Of a stretch of DNA of 64,000 nucleotides, positions 54,863-64,000 are shown one piece after another. The stretch spans positions 2,542,001-2,606,000 of the forward strand of contig NZ_CP103288.1 of the NCBI RefSeq assembly GCF_024758005.1. The letters are read 5' to 3'. This DNA comes from Pseudarthrobacter sp. NS4. GTDB lineage: Bacteria; Actinomycetota; Actinomycetes; Actinomycetales; Micrococcaceae. The first letter of the stretch is position 1, and the number at the start of each line of letters is the position of its first letter. The notes beneath the pieces are model-generated. The model was not told the DNA's origin and did no database searches. It worked only from the letters and a program-made list of their open reading frames with translations. Both the position numbers and the translations under genes were made by a program.

Positions 54863-55582
54863 ATGGACAATTCTAGTGGAGTCGGTGTCATTGATAAAGC
54901 GGCCCAGGTGCTTGATGCACTTGAGGCCGGCCCCACCACCCTGGCGCAGCTGGTGGCGGCAACCGGCCTGGCCCGGCCCACTGTCCATCGCCTCGCACTG
55001 GCATTGGTTCATCACCGCCTGGTCAGCCGCGATATCCAGGGGCGGTTCGTGCTGGGCAGCCGGCTGGTGGAGCTGGCATCGGCCGCCGGCGAGGACCGTT
55101 TGATTGCCTCCGCAGGACCGGTCCTTATGCAGTTGCGCGACGCTACAGGCGAGAGCGCACAGATCTTCCGCCGCCAGGGCGACTGGCGCGTCTGCGTGGC
55201 ATCCGCCGAGCGTCCCATCGGCCTGCGCGACACAATTCCCGTAGGCACCCAGCTGTCCATGAAGGCAGGTTCGGCGGCGCAGGTACTGCTCGCGTGGGAG
55301 GACCACGACCGCCTGCTTGAAGGCCTGCAGTCCGCGCGCTTCACGCCCACTGTCCTGGCAGGCGTACGACGGCGGGGCTGGGGCCAGAGCCTCGGCGAAC
55401 GCGAGCCGGGGGTCGCCTCCGTCTCGGCACCGGTGCGCGGCCCGTCCGGCCGCGTGATCGCCGCCGTCTCGATTTCCGGGCCCATCGAGCGCCTCACCCG
55501 CCAGCCCGGCAGGCTGCACGCCGAGGTGGTCTGCAACGCCGGCCGGATCCTTACCGAAGCCCTCCGCAAGAACAACGACTGA
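54863..55582 (+). CDS. IclR-family regulator (LtbR/NdgR-like)
   Basis: A 239-residue regulator with an N-terminal winged helix (TLAQLVAATGLARPTVHRLALAL) and a C-terminal ligand-binding domain. The divergent place next to leuCD matches LtbR of Corynebacterium and NdgR of Streptomyces, which control leucine and other amino acid genes. The ATG at MDNSSGVGVIDKAAQVLDAL is chosen from family memory; an ATG seven codons upstream is possible. Confidence 0.9.
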   Translation: MDNSSGVGVIDKAAQVLDALEAGPTTLAQLVAATGLARPTVHRLALALVHHRLVSRDIQGRFVLGSRLVELASAAGEDRLIASAGPVLMQLRDATGESAQIFRRQGDWRVCVASAERPIGLRDTIPVGTQLSMKAGSAAQVLLAWEDHDRLLEGLQSARFTPTVLAGVRRRGWGQSLGEREPGVASVSAPVRGPSGRVIAAVSISGPIERLTRQPGRLHAEVVCNAGRILTEALRKNND

Positions 55583-55619
55583 CGGCATCAGCCGACGGCC
55601 CGGGAACTAAGCTGTGGCC

Positions 55620-56156
55620 ATGGGCAGCTACGCAGTGTTTCTTCGCGGCATCAACGTGGGCGGCATCAATATCAGGATGGCGGACCTCAAGGAAGCGCTG
55701 AAGGCCTGCGGTTTTGCGGATGCCAGGACTCTCCTTGCCAGCGGAAACGTGGTGCTTACCAGCACCCTTGACGCCGCTGCCGTCAAACAGGAATGTGAAC
55801 AGTGCCTCCGAAGCGCCTTTGGCTACGAAGCCTGGGTAGTGGTCCTGGACGCCGGCAGGGTGGCGGAGCTGGTGGCCGCATGCCCGTATCCGGAAGACAA
55901 CAAGTCCACCCACACCTACATCACACTGTCCTCGGACGCAGCGGTGCTTGATGAGCTGGATGCGGCCGGGGCAGCCCTCGAGGGCGCTGCACAAAAGCGG
56001 CTGGGACCCGAGGCACTGGCATGGCTGGCACCGGCCGGCGGAACACTGGACAGCCCTTTCAGCAGGGTTTCCGCCAAGGCAAAGTTCAAGGCAGCCACCA
56101 CAACCCGCAATCTGCGGACCCTGATCAAAGTCCGTGACGCCGCTGCTGCCCCCTAA
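55620..56156 (+). CDS. DUF1697 domain-containing protein
   Basis: A 178-residue protein with YAVFLRGINVGG at the start, the family signature, plus LLASGNVVL and the C-terminal KFKAATTTRNLRTL. Function unknown. A GTG two codons upstream is equally possible. It is convergent with the GTPase pair. Confidence 0.88.
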   Translation: MGSYAVFLRGINVGGINIRMADLKEALKACGFADARTLLASGNVVLTSTLDAAAVKQECEQCLRSAFGYEAWVVVLDAGRVAELVAACPYPEDNKSTHTYITLSSDAAVLDELDAAGAALEGAAQKRLGPEALAWLAPAGGTLDSPFSRVSAKAKFKAATTTRNLRTLIKVRDAAAAP

Positions 56157-56170
56157 GCAGGCGGCACGCA

Positions 56171-56189
56171 GGCACCCGTAGCCGGTGCC
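56171..56189. terminator. Weak hairpin between DUF1697 and GTPase genes
   Basis: GGCACC and GGTGCC pair around seven bases in a 39-bp gap between convergent genes. Weak and without T-run. Confidence 0.25.
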
Positions 56190-56195
56190 GTGGTG

Positions 56196-57812
56196 CTACC
56201 CGGCCGCTGCCTTCTTCAGCGCGGCATTGAAGGCGGCAAGCCTGCTGACTTCCACCTCAACGGGTTCCACCACCAACTCCTCAGCCACGGCGGCCACGGC
56301 AGCATTGAGCCGCTTCCGCGCCCTGCCCGCGCGGGCGTTCGCTGCAGCCGCCGCGATGAAGCGGCCGGTTATGGCAAGGAAGATTCCCAACACCACTCCC
56401 AGGGCGATCATCAGCGTAGGCACCGGCCAGCCCTCAACCCGAGGCACCTCGGGCACCGGCATCTGGAAATAGCCCAGGGCCGCCAGGACACCGAGCCAGC
56501 CAAGGCCGCCCACCACCGTGAGCAGCGCCAGCCACTGCACCACATTGAAGACTCCCCACCACCAGGATTTGCGGTTCGCGGAAAGGTCCGTTCCGGCGAT
56601 AGCCTGGTCAAGAGCGTCAGGCAATCTTTCCCTGCCTTCCTTGGCCGCGCCCCGAATGGCAGCCCGCCAGGGACCAGGTGCTCCCTCGCTGGCGGCGTCG
56701 GCAAATTCCCGCACCGCAGCGTCCGTGCGGGCGCGTTCCGCTGCTCCGGCAGGAGGCAGGGAGGTCCGACTCAGCTCCGATGGGGCCGTGCTGCGCAGGT
56801 TAAGCCGGCGCAGCGGATCCGCCCGGAACCTGGAGAGCCAACGGGTCACTGGCCAGCCGGTACGCCTGACAGCCTCCAGCCGGTAGGACTGGCCTACCGC
56901 CCGAACTACAACCGGCACATTGGCAGCCACCGCGAGTTCGTTGGTCAACCGGGTTTTTGCCCCCGCCCGGACGCCGGCGGCCTCTCCCTCACCGGAAGCC
57001 CCGCCCAGTTCCGCAGAAGCCTTGGTGACGTCGGCAGCGAGCCGCTGCGACTGGGCCTTGCGTTGGGAGGCGACGGTGCGGATGGCAGCCCGGACGTTCT
57101 CGACGCCTGTCCCGGTCAGTGCCGACGCCGCAAGTACCTGGACCTTGCCGAGTCCGTCGCGGGCCAGGATGCTCCGCAAGGATTCAAGCACAGGCTGCAC
57201 GTCACGCTCAGGGAGCCTGTCCACCTGGTTGAGGACCACCAGTGTCACCGCACCGTGGGACGCCAGGCGCGACAGGAAGTCGTTGTGGACTGCTGCGTCC
57301 GCATACTTTTGTGGGTCAAGCACCCACACCAGTACATCAACGAGGCCAACCATCCGCTGAACGACTTCCCGGTTGGCTGCCTTGGTGGAGTCGAAGTCCG
57401 GCAGGTCCAGCAGGATCAGGCCGGTGTCCTCATCGGCGAATCCGTTCACGGCTCCGGCGTGGTGCCGGTTACGGACCTCCAGCCAGTCAAGCAGGGGGTC
57501 GCTGCCCTCGGCCCCCCACACCCCCGCCAAAGGTTCGGACGTCGTCGGGCGGCGGGCGGCCGCCGTCGCGATTTCAGCTCCGCTGACCGCGTTGAAGAGG
57601 GAGGACTTGCCGCTGCCGGTAGCGCCGAAGAATCCAACCACCGTGTGGTCGCCGGACAGCGACCTTCGCGAGCTGGCACGCTCCAGGACAGTGAACACTT
57701 CCTGAAGGGACTCATCCGGAAGGACACCTTCGCCGAGCTGCCGGGCGTCATCAAGGGCGGAAAGCCGGCGGTCAAGCCGGGAAGAATCCCGGGTGTCGCT
57801 GTGGCGGCTCAT
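56196..57812 (-). CDS. Membrane-anchored GTPase (dynamin-like pair, second gene)
   Basis: A 538-residue GTPase. G1 is GATGSGKSSLFN (about residues 62-73), G3 DLPDFDS, and G4 NQVD. Two membrane helices follow: one around FNVVQWLALLTVVGGLGWLGVLAALGY and one around LMIALGVVLGIFLAITG. The segment between G domain and helices is long and charged. Its ATG overlaps the preceding GTPase's stop (ATGA). Function is unknown; a dynamin-like or membrane-remodelling role is inferred from architecture. Confidence 0.75.
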   Translation of the reverse strand: MSRHSDTRDSSRLDRRLSALDDARQLGEGVLPDESLQEVFTVLERASSRRSLSGDHTVVGFFGATGSGKSSLFNAVSGAEIATAAARRPTTSEPLAGVWGAEGSDPLLDWLEVRNRHHAGAVNGFADEDTGLILLDLPDFDSTKAANREVVQRMVGLVDVLVWVLDPQKYADAAVHNDFLSRLASHGAVTLVVLNQVDRLPERDVQPVLESLRSILARDGLGKVQVLAASALTGTGVENVRAAIRTVASQRKAQSQRLAADVTKASAELGGASGEGEAAGVRAGAKTRLTNELAVAANVPVVVRAVGQSYRLEAVRRTGWPVTRWLSRFRADPLRRLNLRSTAPSELSRTSLPPAGAAERARTDAAVREFADAASEGAPGPWRAAIRGAAKEGRERLPDALDQAIAGTDLSANRKSWWWGVFNVVQWLALLTVVGGLGWLGVLAALGYFQMPVPEVPRVEGWPVPTLMIALGVVLGIFLAITGRFIAAAAANARAGRARKRLNAAVAAVAEELVVEPVEVEVSRLAAFNAALKKAAAG

Positions 57813-59590
57813 GCGTTGTCCGCCAGCCGTGCCAGCGCAGCTGCGTGGGTGGCCAGGGTCCGCTCGGTGTCATCATTGCGTTCCGGCAGCCGGTCCAGGA
57901 ACTTTTGCCGCTCGGTTTGCAAGAGCAATTGGCAGCGGGCATGGAGGTCCTGCCGGGCTTTTTCAGCCATCCGCCGGACGGCGTCCTCACCGAAGACTGC
58001 TTCGAGCACCCGCTGGCCCACAATGGCCGTCCCGCCGGCTACCCCGACCTCGAGCCCGGTCAGTCCTGCGGTCATCGAGAACACGACGATCATCAATGCC
58101 GCGCCCAGCCCGTTAATCCCGAAGGACAACCAGCGCGCCTGGGTTCGCTTTCCCTGGCCCTCGGTGCGAATCAGATCCATGAGGGCTTCCTGCCATGCCC
58201 GGATTTCAGCGGCTGCCCGGTTCTCAAAGCCCGGAGTGGTTCCGGACAGGTCGTCCGTTCCCAGGAGGTGGCGTCCCGCGGGGTCTGAGCGCCAGCGCTG
58301 GTCGGTCTCCTCGGACGCGTTCGCCGCTTCGTCAACGATTACTGCCTGCAAACCTGTTTCGATGGCTGCTTCGACACTAACGGCGGGGGCCGGTTCACCT
58401 CGGAAGAAGGCTCCCACGCGGTCACGGAACCGCCCCACGTTCTGCTCCAGCGTCCGGAAAAACTCGCCTGTGCCCACAAAGTCCTGCCAGCGGGCCAGCA
58501 CCTCTCCCCGCAGGAGCGCGCCATCTTTTGTCGCGTCCAGAATACGGTGTGCCGCATCCCGGTAGGCGGCAACGGCAGCCGCTTCAAGATGGTCCGCTGC
58601 CCGCTGCTGCTCCCGGGCAGCCTGGGCTACAGCGGAAACACGGCCCGCCAGGGCCCTGACAGTCCCATTCAGCGTGCGGCGGGCGATGTCCGAACGGCCT
58701 GCGGCATCGGCAGCCAACTCCCCCAGCCAGGTGCGCAGCGGGAGGACCGCACCGGGAGGCAGCATGCCCAGCTCATCCAGGGCGACCTCCGGGATGATGA
58801 ACAGCTGGGCGCTTCCCAGGCCTTCCCGGTCAAGGAGGCTGCGAAGATCATCGCTCACCTCAATTTCCGCCCCGGGCGGGACACGGTCCAGTACCACCGC
58901 CACCATGATGTCCCGTGAAGCCGCATTTAAGAGCAGCTTCCAGGGAACGGCGTCGGCATACCGATTCGCGGTGGTGACAAATACCCAAAGGTCCGCAGCT
59001 GCAAGGAGCTGCGCTGCCAGCGCGCGGTTATCGTCTGAGATGGAGTCGACGTCGGGCGCGTCCAGGACGGCGATTCCCGCGGGGACCGCCGGATCTGCAA
59101 CCAAGACCAGGGAGTTCATTGCGCCGGCGTCCGGGAGCGCCCCTGCCCGGCTGGCGGGAACCGGACTGCTGGAAACGGTTCCCCTGATCCGGCTCAGATT
59201 CGGCAGGACCCGCTGGCCCTCAAACCATGCTGCCTCCGACGGATGGTGCAGGAGGATTGGTTGGCGGGTGGTGGGACGGATAGCCCCCGAACGGGTCACC
59301 GGGTGGCCTACAAGGCCGTTCACCAGCGTGGACTTTCCAGCACCGGTCGAGCCGCCGACGACGGCCAGGAGCGGGGCATCGAGGCTGCGGTAGCGCGGGA
59401 GGATGTAGTCATCGAGCTGGGCTACGGCACTCCTGGCCTCCAGCCGTGCCTGCTCCACCTGCGGCAAGGCAAGCGGCAGCTCGGCGCCGGCCAGATCAGC
59501 GCGCACCTCTTCGAGCAACGTCACTGCTGCCAAGGCCGGCGGCACCGATTGTGAATCTTGCGGGAATTCCTGCTCGTTCCGGGAGGTCAC
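57809..59590 (-). CDS. Dynamin-like GTPase (first gene of pair)
   Basis: A 593-residue protein with G1 GGSTGAGKSTLVN, G3 DAPDVDS and a variant G4 (VVLDRVPP in place of N/TKxD). A long alpha-helical middle region with Ala/Glu/Gln/Arg-rich stretches follows, and a hydrophobic hairpin (about 500-545). Pairs of large GTPases encoded side by side are a feature of bacterial dynamin-like proteins. It is transcribed before its partner, with a 4-bp overlap. No other partner gene is adjacent. Confidence 0.75.
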   Translation of the reverse strand: MTSRNEQEFPQDSQSVPPALAAVTLLEEVRADLAGAELPLALPQVEQARLEARSAVAQLDDYILPRYRSLDAPLLAVVGGSTGAGKSTLVNGLVGHPVTRSGAIRPTTRQPILLHHPSEAAWFEGQRVLPNLSRIRGTVSSSPVPASRAGALPDAGAMNSLVLVADPAVPAGIAVLDAPDVDSISDDNRALAAQLLAAADLWVFVTTANRYADAVPWKLLLNAASRDIMVAVVLDRVPPGAEIEVSDDLRSLLDREGLGSAQLFIIPEVALDELGMLPPGAVLPLRTWLGELAADAAGRSDIARRTLNGTVRALAGRVSAVAQAAREQQRAADHLEAAAVAAYRDAAHRILDATKDGALLRGEVLARWQDFVGTGEFFRTLEQNVGRFRDRVGAFFRGEPAPAVSVEAAIETGLQAVIVDEAANASEETDQRWRSDPAGRHLLGTDDLSGTTPGFENRAAAEIRAWQEALMDLIRTEGQGKRTQARWLSFGINGLGAALMIVVFSMTAGLTGLEVGVAGGTAIVGQRVLEAVFGEDAVRRMAEKARQDLHARCQLLLQTERQKFLDRLPERNDDTERTLATHAAALARLADNA

Positions 59591-59677
59591 AGAAACATCA
59601 TGCCAGTTGGGGCCGGCCGTCAGGCGCTGTTCAGACCGGTTCCCCCTAAATCAGCACAGCATTTGCCGGCTCAACAA

Positions 59678-59709
59678 AAAAGGTCCCGGGCGTTTGCCCG
59701 GGACCTTTT
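59678..59709 (-). terminator. Terminator of the tRNA-Glu gene
   Basis: A 14-bp stem with GTTT loop: GGTCCCGGGC paired with GCCCGGGACC, flanked by A-run and T-run (minus strand: ...CCTTTTTTG). It lies directly downstream of tRNA-Glu. Confidence 0.85.
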
Positions 59710-59712
59710 CCT

Positions 59713-59788
59713 TGGTGACCCCAGCGGGATTCGAACCCGCGTTACCGCCGTGAGAGGGCGGCGTACTAGGCCGCTATACGATGGGGCC
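59713..59788 (-). tRNA. tRNA-Glu (anticodon CUC)
   Basis: 76 nt including an encoded CCA. The acceptor stem is GGCCCCA with TGGGGTC. The anticodon stem CCGCC/GGCGG has loop CTCTCAC, giving anticodon CTC, which reads GAG. The T-arm is GCGGG-TTCGAAT-CCCGC. Confidence 0.95.
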
Positions 59789-59916
59789 GTGTACTTCCAG
59801 ACCGCGTTTCCGCTGGTCAAGCTCAGTGATTGTTTCACACACTTCGCTGCGGTTTCAAATCGGCGGACCGCCTGAAACCTTCCTGCCTTGAGGCGATACA
59901 GGCCCTCAAACCAGAG

Positions 59917-59988
59917 CTGGGATACCAGGACTCGAACCTAGAATGACGGTACCAGAAACCGTAGTGTTGCCAATTACACCATATCCCA
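59917..59988 (-). tRNA. tRNA-Gln (anticodon CUG)
   Basis: 72 nt; the CCA is not encoded. Acceptor stem TGGGATA with TATCCCA, discriminator G. The anticodon stem ACGGT/ACCGT has loop TTCTGGT, giving anticodon CTG (CAG). Located 128 bp upstream of tRNA-Glu on the same strand. Confidence 0.95.
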
Positions 59989-60097
59989 ATGATACTTTCG
60001 GGCCGGTTTTCAGGGCTTTTGCCCCGCTCCGTGCCCCTCAGCACGAGAAATTACTTTACCCGAGACTTTCGGCTCGCACAAATCGGCGCGGTGTGAC

Positions 60098-60835
60098 CTA
60101 GCTGACCAGTTGGTCCAGGGAGGTGACCATGCCGCCGTCGAACCCCTCCCCCGGCTCGCCCGTCCGGTTGAGCCAGACACCCAGGAGCCCCGCCGCCGTA
60201 GAGCCTTCAGCATCAAGAAGCCGGTTGTCGCCCACGTAGAGGGTCTGGGACGGGAGGGTCCCCAGGAGGCGGACACCTTCAAGGTAGATCGCAGGATTAG
60301 GCTTGGCCACGCCGAGGGTGTCCGTGCCAACCAGCCGCGAAATACGGTCCAGCCCGGCGCTGTCGAGCTTGGCCCGCTGGTAGTCGTGGACATTGTTGCT
60401 GACCGCCCCGTAGGGGATGCCTGCGCGGTCCAGGACATCGAGCAGGGGCAGCACGTCGGGGAAGGGCTTGACGTAGGCAGGCTGCTTCTCTATGTACGCA
60501 TTGAGCCACTGGTGCGATTCAGGGCCCTCGCCAAGTTCAACACCGAAGTGCCCCAGGGCAGCACGGCCCCGGAGCAGGCGCTGTTCGTTGAAGGTCAGTT
60601 CACCGGCAAGGTACTGGTCGTAGTAGTGCGTGGTCTCGTGCGTGAAGATGCGGCCAAACCGCTCCCACCCGGTCTGGTCAAGGCCGGGCAGGAGGTGCTC
60701 ACTGACTTCCCGCAAGGCGGTTGTCATCGAATATTCGAGGTCCACCAGGGTGTCATCGATGTCGAAAAGGATGCCCCGGACGGTCCCGAAGGGCGTTTCC
60801 AGGAAACCAGTGCGTGCCTTACTGGGAGCAGTCAT
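60098..60835 (-). CDS. HAD-family hydrolase
   Basis: A 245-residue phosphatase-type HAD protein. Motif I is FDIDDTLVD, motif II SNN, motif III around KPNP and motif IV GDNRLLDAEG. The substrate is unknown. Its ATG overlaps the gltX stop (TGATG), so it is translated with gltX. Confidence 0.9.
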   Translation of the reverse strand: MTAPSKARTGFLETPFGTVRGILFDIDDTLVDLEYSMTTALREVSEHLLPGLDQTGWERFGRIFTHETTHYYDQYLAGELTFNEQRLLRGRAALGHFGVELGEGPESHQWLNAYIEKQPAYVKPFPDVLPLLDVLDRAGIPYGAVSNNVHDYQRAKLDSAGLDRISRLVGTDTLGVAKPNPAIYLEGVRLLGTLPSQTLYVGDNRLLDAEGSTAAGLLGVWLNRTGEPGEGFDGGMVTSLDQLVS

Positions 60836-62349
60836 CAGCCGCGGAAGGTCCGGAGCCGGCGCAGGGATGATTCCTTGCCCAGGATCACCATTGACTCAAA
60901 CAGCGGCGGCGAGATCCGGCGTCCGGAAACCGCTGTGCGGACGGGGCCGAAGGCGAGCCGCGGCTTGATCCCGAGGTCCTCCACCAGCGCCTGCTTGAGT
61001 GCCGTCTGGATATTGTCCGGGGTCCACTCATCAACTGGCTCGAGCGCCGTGATTGCCGCATCGAGTACTTCGGCCAGGTTCTCCGGCAGTCCCTTGCGGG
61101 CGTCATCGGCGATGTCGATGGCGTCGTCGGACTTGAAGAGGAACGCAAGCATTTCCGGGGCCTCGCCGAGCAGCGTGATGCGCTCCTGGATCAGTGGAGC
61201 GGCCTCGGTGAGTATCTCTTCCTCTCGGTCAGTCAGAATCTCGCCCACCAGATCCGCGGCGCGCAGGTAGGGTGCCAGCCGTTGACGGAACACCTCCGGA
61301 GCGAGCATCCGTACGTGGGTTCCGTTGATCGCCTCGGCCTTCTTCAGGTCGAAGCGCGCCGGGTTGCCCAGGACGTCGTGGATGTCGAAGTGCTCCACGA
61401 GCTGGTCCACGGTGAAGATGTCCTCATCAGCGCTGAGTGACCAGCCCAGCAGGGAAAGGTAGTTGAGAAGGCCCTCGGGGATGAAGCCGCGTTCGCGGTG
61501 CAGGAACAGGCTGGACTCGGGGTCGCGCTTGGAAAGCTTCTTGTTGCCCTGGCCCATTACATAGGGAAGATGGCCGAATTCAGGCATGTACCGGGCAACT
61601 CCCACCGCGTGGAGGGCCCGGTAGAGGGCAATCTGCCGGGGGGTGGAGCTGAGCAGGTCCTCACCGCGCAGTACGTGGGTGATGCCCATGAGTGCATCGT
61701 CCACGGGGTTGACCAGCGTGTACAGCGGAGCGCCGTTGGCCCGCACTACTGCGAAGTCGGGCACGGAGCCGGCGCGGAAGGTGATGTCGCCGCGGACCAG
61801 GTCGTTGAACGTAATGTCCTCGTCAGGCATCCGGAAGCGCAGGACGGCCTCACGGCCCTGGGCCTTGAACTCCGCGATCTGCTCGTCTGTCAGCGTCCGG
61901 TCAAAAGCGTCGTAGCCAAGCTTCGGGTCCCGTCCCGCGGCGCGGTGGCGGGCCTCGATCTCCTCCGGCGTGGAGAAGGACTCGTAGATGAACCCGCCGT
62001 CACGAAGCCGCTTGATGACGTCCTGGTAGATATCGCTGCGCTGCGACTGCCGGTACGGCTCATGCGGGCCGCCCACCTCCACGCCCTCGTCCCAGTCAAT
62101 CCCCAGCCACTTCAGCGCGTCCAGCAGCTGGTGGTAGCTTTCCTCGCTGTCACGCGCCGAATCGGTGTCCTCGATCCGGAACACCATGGTGCCTTTGGTG
62201 TGCCGGGCGTAGGCCCAGTTGAAAAGGGCCGTACGGATCAATCCAACGTGCGGGGTTCCCGTGGGCGAAGGGCAGAAGCGGACGCGAACGGGGGTGTCCG
62301 GGGTGACGGGCGGGATGGAGGCAGCAGGCGACGCAGAAGCAGTAGTCAT
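60835..62349 (-). CDS. gltX: Glutamyl-tRNA synthetase
   Basis: Charges tRNA-Glu; since actinobacteria generally lack GlnRS it probably also charges tRNA-Gln, both encoded just downstream. The 504-residue protein has [13 protein letters not shown] (HIGH-like) and KLSKRDPE (KMSKS-like). The chosen ATG starts [11 protein letters not shown]; 41 codons upstream are open but lie over the next gene's end. It overlaps the HAD gene. Confidence 0.96.
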   Translation of the reverse strand: MTTASASPAASIPPVTPDTPVRVRFCPSPTGTPHVGLIRTALFNWAYARHTKGTMVFRIEDTDSARDSEESYHQLLDALKWLGIDWDEGVEVGGPHEPYRQSQRSDIYQDVIKRLRDGGFIYESFSTPEEIEARHRAAGRDPKLGYDAFDRTLTDEQIAEFKAQGREAVLRFRMPDEDITFNDLVRGDITFRAGSVPDFAVVRANGAPLYTLVNPVDDALMGITHVLRGEDLLSSTPRQIALYRALHAVGVARYMPEFGHLPYVMGQGNKKLSKRDPESSLFLHRERGFIPEGLLNYLSLLGWSLSADEDIFTVDQLVEHFDIHDVLGNPARFDLKKAEAINGTHVRMLAPEVFRQRLAPYLRAADLVGEILTDREEEILTEAAPLIQERITLLGEAPEMLAFLFKSDDAIDIADDARKGLPENLAEVLDAAITALEPVDEWTPDNIQTALKQALVEDLGIKPRLAFGPVRTAVSGRRISPPLFESMVILGKESSLRRLRTFRG

Positions 62350-62401
62350 AGTGGCTTCAACTTTACCGCCTGGCGCCAAACCGTCAGGGCGCGGCCAGGG
62401 G

Positions 62402-63178
62402 TCAGCGGCGGACGACCGGGTTGGACAACCGCCCGATGCCTTCGATCTCCACTTCAAAACGGTCACCGGCATTGACCAGGCCGACGCCCGCCGGGGTGCC
62501 GGTCATAATGACGTCACCGGGAAGCAGGGTGAAGGCCTGCGAGACAACGGACACGAGTTCCCTGACCCCGCGGATCATCTGGCTGGTGCTGCCGTCCTGG
62601 CGCAGTTCGCCGTTGAGGCGGCCCTGGATCTGGAGGTCCTCGGTGTCCAGCTCAGTCTCGATCCATGGACCGAGCGGCGCGGAGGTGTCAAAGCCCTTGG
62701 CGCGCGTCCACTGCAGATCGGTCTTCTGGACGTCCCGGGCGGTGAGGTCGTTGCCGCAGGTGTACCCGAAGATAACGTCGTCCACGCGTTCCTCGGGGAC
62801 GTCCTTGCAGATCCGGCCGATCACCACGCACAGTTCCGCCTCAAACGAGACTTCTTCGGAGAATTCCGGCAGCACAACCGGATCGTTGGGGCCAACGACG
62901 GCGGTGTTGGGCTTCAGGAAGAGGAGCGGCTGCGCGGGCACTTCGTTGCCGAGTTCATGCGCGTGCTCCACGAAGTTGCGGCCGACGCCGATGACCTTGC
63001 TGCGCGGGATGATGGGCGCAAGCAACCGCACGTCTTCCAGCTTGTGGCGGACGGACGTGCGCTCCACGCCATTGAAGAAGGGATCTCCGTGGATGACAGT
63101 GATTTCCTCACTGCCCGTTTCACCTTCGACAACGCCGTAGAGGGGATCAGAATCGACGACAAACCTGACAATACGCAT
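62402..63178 (-). CDS. Fumarylacetoacetate hydrolase family protein
   Basis: A 258-residue protein of the FAH superfamily. [17 protein letters not shown], and the metal ligands around EAELCVVIG (Glu-x-Glu) and [11 protein letters not shown], are visible, with MTGTPAGVG near the C-terminus. Members include hydratases, isomerases and oxaloacetate decarboxylases; the specific reaction is not shown. The ATG at [11 protein letters not shown] is chosen. It is next to gltX, in the same direction, as is common in actinobacteria. Confidence 0.9.
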   Translation of the reverse strand: MRIVRFVVDSDPLYGVVEGETGSEEITVIHGDPFFNGVERTSVRHKLEDVRLLAPIIPRSKVIGVGRNFVEHAHELGNEVPAQPLLFLKPNTAVVGPNDPVVLPEFSEEVSFEAELCVVIGRICKDVPEERVDDVIFGYTCGNDLTARDVQKTDLQWTRAKGFDTSAPLGPWIETELDTEDLQIQGRLNGELRQDGSTSQMIRGVRELVSVVSQAFTLLPGDVIMTGTPAGVGLVNAGDRFEVEIEGIGRLSNPVVRR

Positions 63179-63246
63179 GGTTCCTACCCTACCGTCCCGT
63201 CTGCTGCTGCCGATTCCGGCCTCCCGGGTCCGTGCCACCGGAAGGG

Positions 63247-64000
63247 TCAGCCCTGCCCGCCTTCTTCGCGCAGGTAGTGAAGCTGGGCGGCCACTGACGT
63301 TTCAGCCGCCCGCCGGACGGAAGGGTCGACGTCGGCATACACCACGTCAGCCACCTCACCCGCGGTGGCGTCCCGGCCGAGCTGGTCCAGCGCCGCCCGG
63401 ATCTGGCCGAGCCGCTCCTGCCGGTGCAGGCGGTAATCCCGGGCAATGGACTCCACAGAGGGCAGCACCGGCCCGTGTGCCGGCAGGACGGTGGCCGCAC
63501 CGAGCGCCTCAAGCCTGTCCAGGGTGGCGAGGTAGTCCCCCAGGGTGCCGTCCGGGTAGTCAAGCATGGTGGTGCCCCTCCCCAGGATGGTGTCGCCGGT
63601 CAGCACTGATCCGTGGGGGCCGTCGTCGGGAAGGAGGAAGCACAGCGAATCGGACGTGTGGCCGGGCGCGGCCAGCACGGTGATGCCCACTCCGGCAGCA
63701 TGGATCACCACACCGTCCTGCAGGGGTTCGCCGCCGCCGTGGCAGTGCTCGGGATCGGCAGCACGGACCGGGGCAGCTGTCAGTTCATGAAGGCGGGCAG
63801 CACCTGCAGTGTGGTCCGCGTGGCGGTGGGTAATGAGAATCAACTCCACCGGGCCGGCGGCAAGTGCCCGCAGGTGGGCGTCGTCCAGAGGTCCCGGATC
63901 CACTACGACAGCACCGGGATAACCCGCCGCGCGAAGCACGTACGAATTTGTTCCCTCCAGACTCATCGGTCCGGGGTTGGGGGCCAGGATGAACTGCGTC
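63247..64000 (-). CDS. MBL-fold metallo-hydrolase (5' partial)
   Basis: The frame continues to the window's right edge, so the start is missing; about 250 residues are visible. The visible N-terminal part reads LAPNPGPMSLEGTNSYVL. The metal-binding motif is THRHADHT, with later His in GHTSDS and HGP, and Asp in TGDT. LACTB2-like group (possible RNase or thioesterase). An internal ATG at 63966 is not the likely start. Confidence 0.88.
   Translation of the reverse strand, partial: TQFILAPNPGPMSLEGTNSYVLRAAGYPGAVVVDPGPLDDAHLRALAAGPVELILITHRHADHTAGAARLHELTAAPVRAADPEHCHGGGEPLQDGVVIHAAGVGITVLAAPGHTSDSLCFLLPDDGPHGSVLTGDTILGRGTTMLDYPDGTLGDYLATLDRLEALGAATVLPAHGPVLPSVESIARDYRLHRQERLGQIRAALDQLGRDATAGEVADVVYADVDPSVRRAAETSVAAQLHYLREEGGQG

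Noticed and set aside
59558..59875. Open frame across the tRNA-Glu region as a small gene
   Set aside because: It covers the antisense of a tRNA and its terminator and has no ribosome-binding site or family resemblance.

Overview
This window is a GC-rich, almost fully coding stretch of an actinobacterial chromosome, and gene content points to Micrococcaceae (Arthrobacter/Pseudarthrobacter type). The reasons are DUF3145, DUF3515, DUF2469 and PII with a Tyr51 T-loop, two adjacent type I signal peptidases, an FtsY with an N-terminal membrane helix, an OleBC fusion, and many GTG/TTG starts with 4-nt stop/start overlaps. I see no insertion sequence, prophage, CRISPR array or rRNA. No gene-free gap exceeds 300 bp. 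The longest are about 280 bp before rplS and 225-240 bp before DUF3145, amtB and oleA.

Layout. (1) 1-4.7 kb: fatty acid synthase II block, a FasR-like activator (cut by the left edge) then fabD-fabH-acpP-fabF. (2) 4.8-12.9 kb, minus strand: DUF3145, xerC, dprA, comM, yraN, DUF2469, rnhB, two lepB genes, rplS. (3) 13.2-15.3 kb: trmD, rimM, khpA, rpsP. (4) 15.5-20.9 kb: an unknown protein, a two-domain VOC dioxygenase, an amidohydrolase, a TPP riboswitch with thiC, and a hydrolase. (5) 21-28.7 kb: ffh, a zwf paralogue, glnK-amtB without glnD, an MFS exporter and ftsY. (6) 28.7-40.4 kb: smc, then oleA-oleBC-oleD on the opposite strand, then mutM, rnc, rpmF, DUF177, coaD. (7) 40.4-48.2 kb: aminotransferase plus methyltransferase-like gene, rsmD, recG, a DAK2 protein, thiL, DUF3515. 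(8) 48.2-55.6 kb: ddl, gpsA, plsC-like, murA, leuD-leuC and a divergent IclR regulator. (9) 55.6-64 kb: DUF1697, two overlapping membrane GTPases, tRNA-Glu, tRNA-Gln, HAD phosphatase, gltX, an FAH-family hydrolase and an MBL-fold hydrolase cut by the right edge.

Most of this is the conserved actinobacterial chromosome core for ribosome biogenesis, protein export, envelope precursors and DNA maintenance. The main accessory system is the three-gene ole cluster. It encodes head-to-head condensation of two fatty acyl-CoAs to a beta-ketoacid (OleA), reduction (OleD), beta-lactone formation (OleC) and decarboxylation to a long-chain olefin (OleB), with B and C in one polypeptide. It lies between mutM and smc, genes that are often neighbours in related genomes. 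The regulatory DNA is informative too: a TPP riboswitch whose closing helix contains the thiC ribosome-binding site, palindromes upstream of fabD, leuC/IclR and the dioxygenase gene, and several perfect hairpins between or even inside genes.

All assignments come from reading the sequence and remembered family motifs; no search was run. Starts were chosen from Shine-Dalgarno spacing, gene overlap and family N-termini, and are flagged where uncertain.
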